From positions 124,001 through 188,000 of the forward strand of contig CAJUJJ010000002.1 of NCBI GenBank assembly GCA_910586765.1: a stretch of DNA of 64,000 bases. The letters run 5' to 3'. Position 1 is the first letter of the stretch, and every line of letters starts with the position of its first letter. Positions 54,618 to 63,358 of this stretch are shown here, one piece after another. The translations under genes were made by a program, and so were the position numbers. The DNA comes from an uncultured Clostridia bacterium. GTDB lineage: Bacteria > Bacillota > Clostridia > Lachnospirales > Anaerotignaceae. The notes under the pieces were generated by a model, which saw only the letters and a program-made list of their open reading frames with translations, did no database searches and was not told the origin of the DNA.

Positions 54618-54638
54618 AAATAAAAAATTTACTTAACT

Positions 54639-54671
54639 GGTCATCACTTTGTAAAAATAAAAGTGATGACC
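54639..54671. repeat. 11-bp inverted repeat between yaaA and recF
   Basis: GGTCATCACTT / AAGTGATGACC with an 11-nt loop; no T run on the plus strand, so not a clear terminator. Confidence 0.7.
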
Positions 54672-54707
54672 TAATAAAATTGTTTTCACATTATAGGAAG
54701 TGAACTA

Positions 54708-55793
54708 ATGTACATACAAAAAGTGTCTTTAACAGGTTATAGAAATTTAAAAGATATTACACTGTTTTTAAAAAACGGTGTTAATATTTTTTATGGAGAA
54801 AATGCACAAGGAAAAACAAATTTTTTAGAGTCATTATATCTATGTGCTTCTGGACGTTCTTTACGTACAAAGAATGATAGCCAACTAATAGAATTTAATG
54901 CCAAAGAAAGTCATATACAAGTGTTAATACAAAAGCTAAATAGTTCAGACAAAATAGACATTCACCTAAAAAAAGAAGCCAAAAAAGGAATTGCTGTAAA
55001 TGGCATTGCTCTAAAAAAACTAGGAGAATTGTTTGGTACCTGTCATGCTGTCATATTTTCACCAGAAGACTTAAATTTAGTTAAAAATGGACCTGTAGAA
55101 CGTCGTCGCTTTATGGACATGGAAATTTGTCAAATGAATGTAGTATATTACTATAACTTACAAAACTATTACAAAATACTAAAACAAAGAAATCATTTAC
55201 TAAAAGAAATACAAAAAAAACCCACACTAAAAGATACTCTTTTTATATGGGATAAACAATTAGTAGATATGGGAAAACGTATTATTGACGCTAGGAGCGA
55301 TTTTTTAATTCAGTTGAATAAAATAGCAAGCAAAAAACAAAACAGGCTTACAGGGGGCAATGATGCCCTAGAAATCATATATAAACCAAATAGCACTGCT
55401 CAGCAATTAGAGCAGAAAATAGCAAATACCCATCAAAGGGATATTTTATTAGGAGCAACACAATACGGTCCTCACAAAGATGATATAGTATTTTTAATAA
55501 ATGGCAAAGATGTCAAACAATACGGCTCACAGGGGCAGCAAAGAACAACAGCACTTTCTGCTAAATTAGCAGAAATAGATTTAATAGAACAACAAACAGC
55601 ACAAAAGCCTATATTACTTTTAGATGATGTATTTTCTGAATTAGATAAAAATCGTCAAAATTTCTTAATGGAAAGTATAGGACATTTGCAGACAGTATTA
55701 ACTTGTACTGGCATAGAAGATGTCATAAAAGAATATGTCAAACAGGCCTATCTTTTCCATGTAGAAAAAGGAGAAATAAAAAGAATAAAATAA
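54708..55793 (+). CDS. recF: DNA replication and repair protein RecF
   Basis: SMC-like ATPase of the RecFOR gap-repair pathway. 361 residues; Walker A YGENAQGKTNFLE, GPHKDDI, ABC-signature region YGSQGQQRTTALS and Walker B PILLLDDVFSELD. Ribosome site AGGAAGTG. Followed by a terminator that separates it from gyrB. Confidence 0.96.
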   Translation: MYIQKVSLTGYRNLKDITLFLKNGVNIFYGENAQGKTNFLESLYLCASGRSLRTKNDSQLIEFNAKESHIQVLIQKLNSSDKIDIHLKKEAKKGIAVNGIALKKLGELFGTCHAVIFSPEDLNLVKNGPVERRRFMDMEICQMNVVYYYNLQNYYKILKQRNHLLKEIQKKPTLKDTLFIWDKQLVDMGKRIIDARSDFLIQLNKIASKKQNRLTGGNDALEIIYKPNSTAQQLEQKIANTHQRDILLGATQYGPHKDDIVFLINGKDVKQYGSQGQQRTTALSAKLAEIDLIEQQTAQKPILLLDDVFSELDKNRQNFLMESIGHLQTVLTCTGIEDVIKEYVKQAYLFHVEKGEIKRIK

Positions 55794-55818
55794 CAATTAT
55801 GTCGAATGGTTATTTCGT

Positions 55819-55847
55819 AAAAGCCTTGAAATAAAAGGCTTTTTTTT
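55819..55847 (+). terminator. terminator after recF
   Basis: Perfect 9-bp stem AAAAGCCTT / AAGGCTTTT, 7-nt loop, then T run. Confidence 0.8.
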
Positions 55848-55849
55848 AC

Positions 55850-55878
55850 TTGTGAAAAAGCAAAAAAAATGATATAAT
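55850..55878 (+). promoter_or_regulatory. gyrB promoter
   Basis: TTGTGA, 17-nt spacer, TATAAT, directly after the recF terminator; a 130-nt leader precedes gyrB. Confidence 0.7.
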
Positions 55879-55967
55879 ATTATTTATTATCAAATAATGG
55901 CAATGATATTGATACTGTCATTTCTGTTAATATAAATTGCCAAATATTAGGGAGTGTTTAAGTACCC

Positions 55968-55995
55968 TACAGGCTTTTTATAGCCTGTTATTTTT
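55968..55995 (+). terminator. terminator-like hairpin in the gyrB leader
   Basis: ACAGGC / GCCTGT stem, 8-nt loop, followed by TATTTTTA immediately before the AAGGAG ribosome site. A TGGCAA / TTGCCA pair (55897-55932) lies further upstream. It suggests attenuation or mRNA processing of gyrB; a true terminator is not proven. Confidence 0.5.
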
Positions 55996-56010
55996 AAGGA
56001 GAGAATGAAT

Positions 56011-57915
56011 ATGTCATCAGAGTACAACGAAAATCAAATACAAGTTCTAGAAGGCTTAGAAGCTGTAAGAAAACGTCCTGGTATGTATATTGGCTCTACC
56101 AGTACGCAAGGACTGCACCATCTTGTGTATGAAATTGTGGATAATGCAGTAGATGAGGCACTAGCTGGATATTGTAATGAAATTTCTGTTATAATACACG
56201 AAGATAATACGATTTCTGTAAAAGACAATGGACGTGGTATTCCTGTAGGGATACAAGCACAAAAAGGAATTCCAGCAGTAGAAGTTGTTTTTACAATACT
56301 TCATGCTGGCGGCAAATTTGGCGGAGGAGGATATAAAGTTTCTGGTGGTTTACATGGTGTTGGTGCTTCTGTAGTAAATGCTTTGTCTGAATGGTTAGAA
56401 GTACAAATCTATATAGACGGCAAAGTGTATCAACAGAAATATGCCAGAGGCCATGTTATAACAAAATTGCAAGAAATAGGAGAAACACAACAACACGGAA
56501 CATACATTCATTTCAAGCCAGATGCAGAAATATTTGAGGATACCGTTTTTCAATTTGACATTTTGAAAAAAAGACTGAGAGAAACAGCATTTTTAACAAA
56601 AGGATTAAAAATCAGCATAGAAGACCAAAGAGAAGGAAAAAAACAACAAAAATCATTCCACTATGAAGGTGGTATAAAAGAATTTGTTGCTTACATCAAT
56701 CAGCATAGAGATGCACTTTATGACAATATTTTTTATGCAGAAGGAGAAAAAGACGGCATATTAGTAGAAGTGGCATTTCAACATAATGACAGTGCTGATG
56801 AAAGTATACACACATTTGTAAACAACATCAATACTTCAGATGGTGGTACACATTTAATAGGATTTAAGTCTGGTATGACAAAGACAATAAATGACTATAG
56901 TAGAAAAGCTGGTATACTGAAAGAAAACGACAAGAATTTAACAGGTGATGATGTAAGAGAAGGTTTAGCAGCAATTGTTAGCATTAAAGTTGCAGAACCA
57001 CAATTTGAAGGACAAACAAAATCAAAACTAGGAAACAGTGAAGCAAAGGGTGCTGTAGAAAGTGTTATCAATGAGTATTTAAGCTATTTTTTAGAAGAAA
57101 ATCCTGCAATAGGAAGATTAATAGTGGAAAAGGGCATACTTGCTTCCAGAGCAAGAGAAGCTGCAAAAAGAGCGAGAGAACTAGTTAGAAGAAAGAGTGT
57201 TTTAGAGACTTCTCGATTGCCTGGAAAATTGGCAGACTGCTCTGACAAAGACCCTAAAAACTGTGAAATATACATTGTGGAAGGTGATTCTGCTGGTGGC
57301 TCTGCAAAAGGAGCAAGAGACCAAAGAATACAGGCAATATTACCATTAAGAGGAAAAATACTCAATGTAGAAAAAGCACGTATGGATAAAATATTGAACA
57401 GTGATGAGATTAAAAATATGATTACAGCATTTGGTACAGGAGTAGATACCGATTTTGACATTACAAAATTGAGATACCACAAAATTGTCATTATGACAGA
57501 TGCCGATGTAGACGGTGCTCATATCAGAACACTGCTTCTAACGCTATTTTACCGCCATATGCCCCAATTAATTAAAGCAGGGCATATTTATATCGCCCAA
57601 CCCCCTTTGTATCGTGTAGAGAAGAATAAAGAGCATTATTACGTATATGACGATAAAGAACTAGAAACACTTTATGCCACAATAGGACGAGAAGGCGTAA
57701 AAGAAGTGCAACGTTATAAGGGCTTAGGAGAAATGGACGCAGAACAGCTTTGGGATACTACTATGGACCCTGAACATAGAATATTGAAACGTGTCGACTT
57801 AGAAGATGCCGTTTCTGCTGATGAAATATTTACAAGATTAATGGGGGATAAAGTAGAGCCAAGACGAGAATTTATACAGGAATATGCAGAAAAAGTACAA
57901 AATTTAGATATATAA
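56011..57915 (+). CDS. gyrB: DNA gyrase subunit B
   Basis: ATPase subunit of gyrase. 634 residues: GHKL ATPase with LEAVRKRPGMYIGST, the VDNAVDEA segment and GGLHGVGASVVNALS; transducer; TOPRIM domain with EGDSAGGSAKGARDQRIQAI and DADVDGAHIRTL. Two near in-frame ATGs exist at 56005 and 56011; the second has the better distance (9 nt) to AAGGAG. Confidence 0.97.
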   Translation: MSSEYNENQIQVLEGLEAVRKRPGMYIGSTSTQGLHHLVYEIVDNAVDEALAGYCNEISVIIHEDNTISVKDNGRGIPVGIQAQKGIPAVEVVFTILHAGGKFGGGGYKVSGGLHGVGASVVNALSEWLEVQIYIDGKVYQQKYARGHVITKLQEIGETQQHGTYIHFKPDAEIFEDTVFQFDILKKRLRETAFLTKGLKISIEDQREGKKQQKSFHYEGGIKEFVAYINQHRDALYDNIFYAEGEKDGILVEVAFQHNDSADESIHTFVNNINTSDGGTHLIGFKSGMTKTINDYSRKAGILKENDKNLTGDDVREGLAAIVSIKVAEPQFEGQTKSKLGNSEAKGAVESVINEYLSYFLEENPAIGRLIVEKGILASRAREAAKRARELVRRKSVLETSRLPGKLADCSDKDPKNCEIYIVEGDSAGGSAKGARDQRIQAILPLRGKILNVEKARMDKILNSDEIKNMITAFGTGVDTDFDITKLRYHKIVIMTDADVDGAHIRTLLLTLFYRHMPQLIKAGHIYIAQPPLYRVEKNKEHYYVYDDKELETLYATIGREGVKEVQRYKGLGEMDAEQLWDTTMDPEHRILKRVDLEDAVSADEIFTRLMGDKVEPRREFIQEYAEKVQNLDI

Positions 57916-58006
57916 TTCAATATACGATATCAATCATTTTATTTTGAAATATATTTTTTATGACCTAAATTTTGTAACATAATGCAGAAAGGACGTTAGT
58001 ATTGTT

Positions 58007-60523
58007 ATGGATAATACAAATAAAACAGACAAAATAGTTGGCATTAACATAGAAGATGAAATGAAAAATTGTTATATCGACTATGCCATGAGCGTTATTG
58101 TATCTCGTGCTTTACCAGATGCCCGTGATGGATTGAAGCCAGTACAAAGAAGAATATTGTATTCTATGGGAGAGATGAATTTAGAGCCCAACAAACCCTA
58201 TAAAAAATCAGCACGTATTGTAGGGGATACTATGGGTAAATATCACCCTCATGGCGATAGCTCTATTTATCAAGCTATGGTTCGTATGGCTCAAAACTTT
58301 TCTATGAGATATGTTTTAGTAGATGGACATGGAAATTTTGGTTCTGTAGATGGTGACGGAGCAGCAGCACAACGTTATACAGAAGCAAGAATGTCACGTA
58401 TTTCATTGGAGATGCTTGCAGACATTGATAAAAATACAGTAGATTTTGTACCAAACTACAGCGAAGAAGTCAAAGAACCTACTGTATTGCCTGCAAGAGT
58501 GCCCAATCTTTTAATCAATGGTTCTTCTGGTATTGCTGTTGGTATGGCAACAAATATACCTCCTCACAATTTGTCAGAAGTAGTCGATGGTGTTGTGAAA
58601 ATGATTGACAACTATGTACAGCAAAAAAGAGAAACTTCTGTGGAAGAATTGATGGAAGTAATAAAAGCTCCAGATTTCCCAACAGGCGGCATTATTATGG
58701 GCAAAAATGGCATACGTTCAGCCTATCGTACAGGCAGAGGGAAAATACGTGTTAGAGCCGTTTCTGAAATAGAAGATATGCCAAATGGCAGACAACGCAT
58801 TATTGTAACAGAAATTCCTTATCAGGTAAATAAAGCAAGATTGATTGAAAAAATTGCTGATTTAGTAAAAGAGAAAAGAGTAGAAGGTATTAGTGACATA
58901 AGAGATGAATCTAACCGAAAAGGTATGAGGATTGTCATTGAATTAAAAAAAGACGCCAATACAGCAGTAGTATTAAATAATTTGTATAAATATACACAAT
59001 TAGAAGATAGTTTCGGTGTGATTATGATTGCACTGGTAAATAACAAACCTGAAGTATTAAATTTAAAACAGGTACTAGAAGAGTATTTAAAACATCAAAA
59101 AGAAGTTGTCACAAGACGTACACAATTTGAATTAGACAAAGCAGAAAAAAGAGCCCATTTGTTGGAAGGTTTACGCATTGCATTAGATAATATTGATGAA
59201 GTGATACGTATTATCAGAAACAGCTATGATGATGCAAAATCAAAATTGATGGAAAGATTTGGATTATCTGAAGTACAGACACAGGCAATATTAGAAATGC
59301 AGTTACGCCGTTTGCAGGGGCTAGAGCACGAAAAAATTGACAAAGAATACAGGGAATTGATGGAAAAAATAAAAGAATACAAAGCAATATTGTCAGATGA
59401 AACGCTTTTGTATGGTGTAATAAAAGAAGAAATATTGATTGTAAAAGCAAAATATGGTGATGCAAGACGTACACAAATTATGCAGCACGCTGAAGTCATA
59501 GAAGATGAAGATTTAATTGATGAAGAAACAAGTGTGTTCACATTATCTCATTTGAATTATATTAAAAGAACACCTCTTATGACATATAAAAGTCAAAAAA
59601 GAGGTGGCAGAGGCATTATGGGTATGAATACAAGAGAAGAAGATTTTGTAAAAGACTTGTTTTTAGGTTCTACACACGATTATATATTGTTTTTTACAAA
59701 CAAAGGCAGAGTATACCGCTTAAAAGGCTATGAAGTGCCAGAAGCAGGGAGAACTGCAAGAGGAAATGCCATTGTGAATTTAATTGAAATTTCAAATGAA
59801 GAAACTATTACAGCAATGATACCTGTAAAAGAGTTTACACAAGATAGTTATTTAGTAATGATAACAAAAAGTGGTATTATAAAAAAGACAGATATGATGA
59901 GCTTTTGTAATATTAGAAAAGGCGGTTTGACAGCACTTGGATTAAAAGAAGAAGATAATTTGATTGCAGTGATTGTAACAAATGGTGATGATGAAATATT
60001 TGTTGCTACAAAAAATGGTATGGGAATAAAATTTAATGAAAAAGATGTCCGCCCTATGAGTAGGCAAGCAATCGGTGTCAAAGCCATTACGCTCAAACAA
60101 AATGATTATGTTGTTTCTGCTGTAAAAATTGCAGAAGGTGCACAAATTTTAAATGTTACAGAAAAAGGATATGGCAAAAGAACAAATGCAGAAGATTTTA
60201 ATGTGCAGTATAGAGGCGGAAAAGGTGTTAAAATACATCAGTTGACAGAAAAAACAGGACTTTTGACAGGTGTTCTTGTGATAGAGGAAAAAGAAGAATT
60301 GATGTTGATTACTTCTGAAGGCGTTATAATACGTTTGAGAGGAAATGAAATATCATCGCTTGGCAGAGTGTCACAGGGCGTAAAACTCATCAATTTGAAT
60401 GAAAATGTAAGTGTTGTAGGTGTAGCAAAAATTTCAGAACAAGATATACAAATGGAAGAAGAACAACTGGAAGAACTAGAAGAAGTAGAACAAACAGAAG
60501 AAATAGAGCAGATAGAACAATAA
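58007..60523 (+). CDS. gyrA: DNA gyrase subunit A
   Basis: Cleavage/strand-passage subunit. 838 residues: catalytic Tyr124 in AAAQRYTEARMS, the quinolone region HPHGDSSIYQAMVRMAQ (residues 80-96), and the beta-propeller C-terminal domain with GyrA box QKRGGRG. The last ~25 residues are acidic (E/Q-rich). In the quinolone region Ser85 aligns with E. coli Ser83 and Gln89 with E. coli Asp87. 91 nt after gyrB. Confidence 0.98.
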   Translation: MDNTNKTDKIVGINIEDEMKNCYIDYAMSVIVSRALPDARDGLKPVQRRILYSMGEMNLEPNKPYKKSARIVGDTMGKYHPHGDSSIYQAMVRMAQNFSMRYVLVDGHGNFGSVDGDGAAAQRYTEARMSRISLEMLADIDKNTVDFVPNYSEEVKEPTVLPARVPNLLINGSSGIAVGMATNIPPHNLSEVVDGVVKMIDNYVQQKRETSVEELMEVIKAPDFPTGGIIMGKNGIRSAYRTGRGKIRVRAVSEIEDMPNGRQRIIVTEIPYQVNKARLIEKIADLVKEKRVEGISDIRDESNRKGMRIVIELKKDANTAVVLNNLYKYTQLEDSFGVIMIALVNNKPEVLNLKQVLEEYLKHQKEVVTRRTQFELDKAEKRAHLLEGLRIALDNIDEVIRIIRNSYDDAKSKLMERFGLSEVQTQAILEMQLRRLQGLEHEKIDKEYRELMEKIKEYKAILSDETLLYGVIKEEILIVKAKYGDARRTQIMQHAEVIEDEDLIDEETSVFTLSHLNYIKRTPLMTYKSQKRGGRGIMGMNTREEDFVKDLFLGSTHDYILFFTNKGRVYRLKGYEVPEAGRTARGNAIVNLIEISNEETITAMIPVKEFTQDSYLVMITKSGIIKKTDMMSFCNIRKGGLTALGLKEEDNLIAVIVTNGDDEIFVATKNGMGIKFNEKDVRPMSRQAIGVKAITLKQNDYVVSAVKIAEGAQILNVTEKGYGKRTNAEDFNVQYRGGKGVKIHQLTEKTGLLTGVLVIEEKEELMLITSEGVIIRLRGNEISSLGRVSQGVKLINLNENVSVVGVAKISEQDIQMEEEQLEELEEVEQTEEIEQIEQ

Positions 60524-60532
60524 TAAAATAAG

Positions 60533-60562
60533 CCCTTAGTATATTTTACTGAGGGTTTTTTT
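60533..60562 (+). terminator. terminator after gyrA
   Basis: CCCTTAGTA / TACTGAGGG stem followed by T7. Confidence 0.8.
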
Positions 60563-60664
60563 ACATTAAAGCAATTTTAATATTTTTTAAGACTTTATTA
60601 CTTGTTTTCACGTTATAAATGATATAGTATAAAAAACAAGTAATATGTGGAAAGGAGATGCTTT

Positions 60665-61417
60665 ATGAAAGATTTAACAGTAGGAGAGAATTTTTCTTTT
60701 GATTTTAAAAAATTAAATCCAGAAATTATAAACAGCCACGTCAGAGAAACAAAAGAAATGATGTTGATGTATGACTGTGGTATAAAAGAAGTAAAAACAA
60801 AATTAGAGATATTAAATAATGAATTTCAAATACAAAAAGAAAGAAACCCTATTGAATATTTAAAAAGTCGTGTAAAATCGTTAGAAAGCATTGTGATGAA
60901 ATTACATAAAAAAGGATATGCGCTTTCTGTAGAAAACGCTATGAAACACCTGCATGATATTGCTGGTATTAGAGTGATATGTTCTTTTATAGATGATATT
61001 TATAGTGTAGCAAATATGTTAAAAAAGCAAGATGATATTACAGTAATACTAGAAAAAGACTATATTAAAAATCCAAAACCAAATGGTTATAGGAGTTATC
61101 ATATGGTTTTGGAAGTACCAGTATTTTTTTCTCAAAAAAAGAAATATGTAAAAGTAGAAGTACAGATTAGAACAATTGCTATGGATTTTTGGGCAAGTTT
61201 GGAGCATAAATTGTATTACAAAGAAATAGATGTCACATCAGAAGAAATTACAGCAAGGCTGAAAAAATGTGCTGATATTATTTCAGCCACAGATATAGAA
61301 ATGCAGTCTATAAGAGATGTTGTGGAAGAATGGGAACAGTTATCCCCAAAAAAAAACACAATTGTGGACAAAATTGTGGAAACTGTGGAAAACTCTGTGG
61401 AAATTGTGGACAAATGA
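60665..61417 (+). CDS. small alarmone synthetase / GTP pyrophosphokinase family (RelQ-like)
   Basis: 250 residues with one RelA/SpoT synthetase domain: SRVKSLESIVMKLHKKG, DIAGIRVICSFIDDIYSVANML, NPKPNGYRSYHM, and VEVQIRTIAMDFWASLEHKLYYK. No hydrolase, TGS or ACT domain. Such proteins make (p)ppGpp in the cytoplasm. The start at 60665 follows AAAGGAGATG; the GTG 18 nt upstream overlaps that site. The C-terminal 20 residues are coded by a run of TGTGGA repeats (61363-61410). Confidence 0.92.
   Translation: MKDLTVGENFSFDFKKLNPEIINSHVRETKEMMLMYDCGIKEVKTKLEILNNEFQIQKERNPIEYLKSRVKSLESIVMKLHKKGYALSVENAMKHLHDIAGIRVICSFIDDIYSVANMLKKQDDITVILEKDYIKNPKPNGYRSYHMVLEVPVFFSQKKKYVKVEVQIRTIAMDFWASLEHKLYYKEIDVTSEEITARLKKCADIISATDIEMQSIRDVVEEWEQLSPKKNTIVDKIVETVENSVEIVDK
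61363..61411 (+). repeat. five TGTGGA repeats resembling degenerate DnaA boxes
   Basis: TGTGGA starts at 61363, 61375, 61384, 61396 and 61405; extended forms are TGTGGACAA, TGTGGAAAC, TGTGGAAAA, TGTGGAAAT, TGTGGACAA, one or two changes from TGTGGATAA. They lie within the last codons of the alarmone synthetase gene. Confidence 0.6.
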
Positions 61418-61425
61418 GTACAAAT

Positions 61426-61854
61426 TTATTTTTTGTTGATAAAAAAAATACCAATCAAACACAAAATAATACCGAAGAATTGTTGCTTTGTCATTTGCTC
61501 ACGATAAACCAAAATACCAACAAACAAGAGTATGATGCCTAACAATACACTGCAAATAAGAGAACAAACGCTAATATTCCAGCCAAAACGATAGGCTTGT
61601 ATATAACCAAATTCTAAACCAATAATAGCAATGCCTAATATAAAACTAGCCCAGTTAAGCTGTGTGAATGTGTGTAAAACCGATTTGAAATGTGTGTTGA
61701 TAAGTAATAATATTAATGTGATAATGGCTGCTACAGAATAAGTCACAAAAAGAGAAGCAAAAGGATTTGCATTTTGTGCTGTAGATTTAGATGAAATGTG
61801 ATAAAAAGTGTTTGATAAAACAACTATAATAACAGGTAAAAAATGTGTTAACAT
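61426..61854 (-). CDS. half-size EamA/DMT-type transporter
   Basis: 142 residues, five hydrophobic helices and the EamA pattern at the end (VGILVYREQMTKQQFFGIILCLIGIFFI). Standard DMT transporters have two such units (~300 residues), so this is a single-unit form that probably dimerises. Substrate unknown. Convergent with the alarmone synthetase gene with only 8 nt between them. Confidence 0.85.
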   Translation of the reverse strand: MLTHFLPVIIVVLSNTFYHISSKSTAQNANPFASLFVTYSVAAIITLILLLINTHFKSVLHTFTQLNWASFILGIAIIGLEFGYIQAYRFGWNISVCSLICSVLLGIILLFVGILVYREQMTKQQFFGIILCLIGIFFINKK

Positions 61855-62287
61855 ATGTAAGCCCCTTTCTATTTATTAGACTAAATTAAAGCACTTTTTA
61901 AATATGTTGTCAATATCATTTATAAATAGGAGTGGCGAAACAAGCATTTAAAAAGGGGAACTTTTTTCACTTGTGAAAAACTCCTAACAGCGGACAAAGT
62001 CCGCTATTCCTTCAAAAATACGCTTGGAGTAGAAAAAACTTGAGGCTTTGGTCTCAGCTTCGCTTCGGTTATTGCAGAACAAACGTCCACTGGACGTTTT
62101 GTAACTTAAACTCCACTTGCTTTTAAAAAAGCGAGGCAAAACTTTTATGGAAAACTTCGTTTTCTTGATAACAAACAGAAATAAAAATTTTTTTAAATAT
62201 GCTCTTTTTAGACATTACTAAAAACATTAAAAAATGATAATGAATTTTACTATTTTTCCGTTTACATTTAATGGAGGACTAAAAAAT
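61855..62287. other. palindrome-rich non-coding block
   Basis: About 430 nt without a supported gene. Between 61929 and 62150 it is clearly less AT-rich than its surroundings and holds several inverted repeats: AGGAGT...ACTCCT (61929/61980) enclosing TTTTTCAC-TT-GTGAAAAA (61963-61980), AGCGGAC-AAA-GTCCGCT (61989-62005) and AAACGTCC-ACT-GGACGTTT (62081-62099). Probably a repeated palindromic element or structured RNA; not assigned to a known class. Confidence 0.6.
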
Positions 62288-63202
62288 ATGGATATTTTAA
62301 ATTTTGACTTTTTATACAATATTTTGGAAAATGGTGATGAAGATACTAAAAAAATATTATTTTTTAGTTTAGTAAATAATTCAAAAAATAATAGATATTT
62401 ATATCAATATATTGATGTTAATTGGATAAAAGAGATGTTGAATAAAATAGAATTTATAGAGGACATTTATGAAAAAGCAGACATTATAAGCTTTTTAGTA
62501 GGTGCTATATATGAAAATGAGTTTAAAATAGATTGTAATGAGATAGAGCGTTTATTTTATTTGTATTTAAAAACTTTACAAAGTGGATATGGTGCTGATG
62601 TTGTAAATACATTACATTATTTCTTAAATTTAGGAATTTCATTAGAAATTGTAGTTACAGAATGTATAAAAATATGTCGTAATGATGTGTTTATTCACCT
62701 ATTTTCAAAATTGCCTGAAATAGATAAGTGTAAAGTAGGTAAAAACAATGAGAAATTTGTTTCTTTAATAGAACAACATAGAAAAATGATTACTAGATTT
62801 GATTTAGTATTACATTTCCACTTAATTACAAGCTATGATTATGCAAAAAATATTTTAATTGCAGAAGATTATTTAAACAAGTATTATAATTATATGATAA
62901 TATGTGCTGATTGGGCATTTAGTAGAGAATATTCTCGTGACAATTTGGTAGTTGAAAATATTATTACAAATAAAGAACTACAGTTATTTGTAGAGTTAGG
63001 AAATATATTAGATGAGTGTAAAAAATTAGAAGTGAAACAAAAAACTGATACAGAAGAAGAATTATTTGAATATTTGTATAAAGTATCTGAACAGTTAAAA
63101 TTATTATTAAAATCAGATAAAATAAAAAATATTAGAAAACGTTTTTTTGGTGAAAAAGATTTTTTTGAAGTTGCATTTTCTTTACCAGATAATCAATATT
63201 AA
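62288..63202 (+). CDS. hypothetical helical protein
   Basis: 304 residues, unrecognised. Sequence is almost entirely amphipathic helices with Leu/Ile-rich, acidic composition (e.g. SFLVGAIYENEFKIDCNEIERLFYLYLKTL), reminiscent of HEAT-like solenoids; no membrane or signal segment. Start at 62288 follows TGGAGGACT; a longer frame starts at 62234 without a ribosome site. It lies alone between the palindromic block and the fumarase gene. Codon use is even more AT-rich than that of its neighbours, which fits horizontal acquisition but does not prove it. Confidence 0.65.
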   Translation: MDILNFDFLYNILENGDEDTKKILFFSLVNNSKNNRYLYQYIDVNWIKEMLNKIEFIEDIYEKADIISFLVGAIYENEFKIDCNEIERLFYLYLKTLQSGYGADVVNTLHYFLNLGISLEIVVTECIKICRNDVFIHLFSKLPEIDKCKVGKNNEKFVSLIEQHRKMITRFDLVLHFHLITSYDYAKNILIAEDYLNKYYNYMIICADWAFSREYSRDNLVVENIITNKELQLFVELGNILDECKKLEVKQKTDTEEELFEYLYKVSEQLKLLLKSDKIKNIRKRFFGEKDFFEVAFSLPDNQY

Positions 63203-63358
63203 AATATACCTTTTGCAACCACAAACCACATTTTTATATATTCTCTTTGTAAATAATGAGATGATAAGAAATGAGCATTATAACAGAGTTAATAGATTAT
63301 TGAGATATGTGGTGACATTGCAGTAAATTTTATCAAAAAATATAGGAGAAAATAAAAA

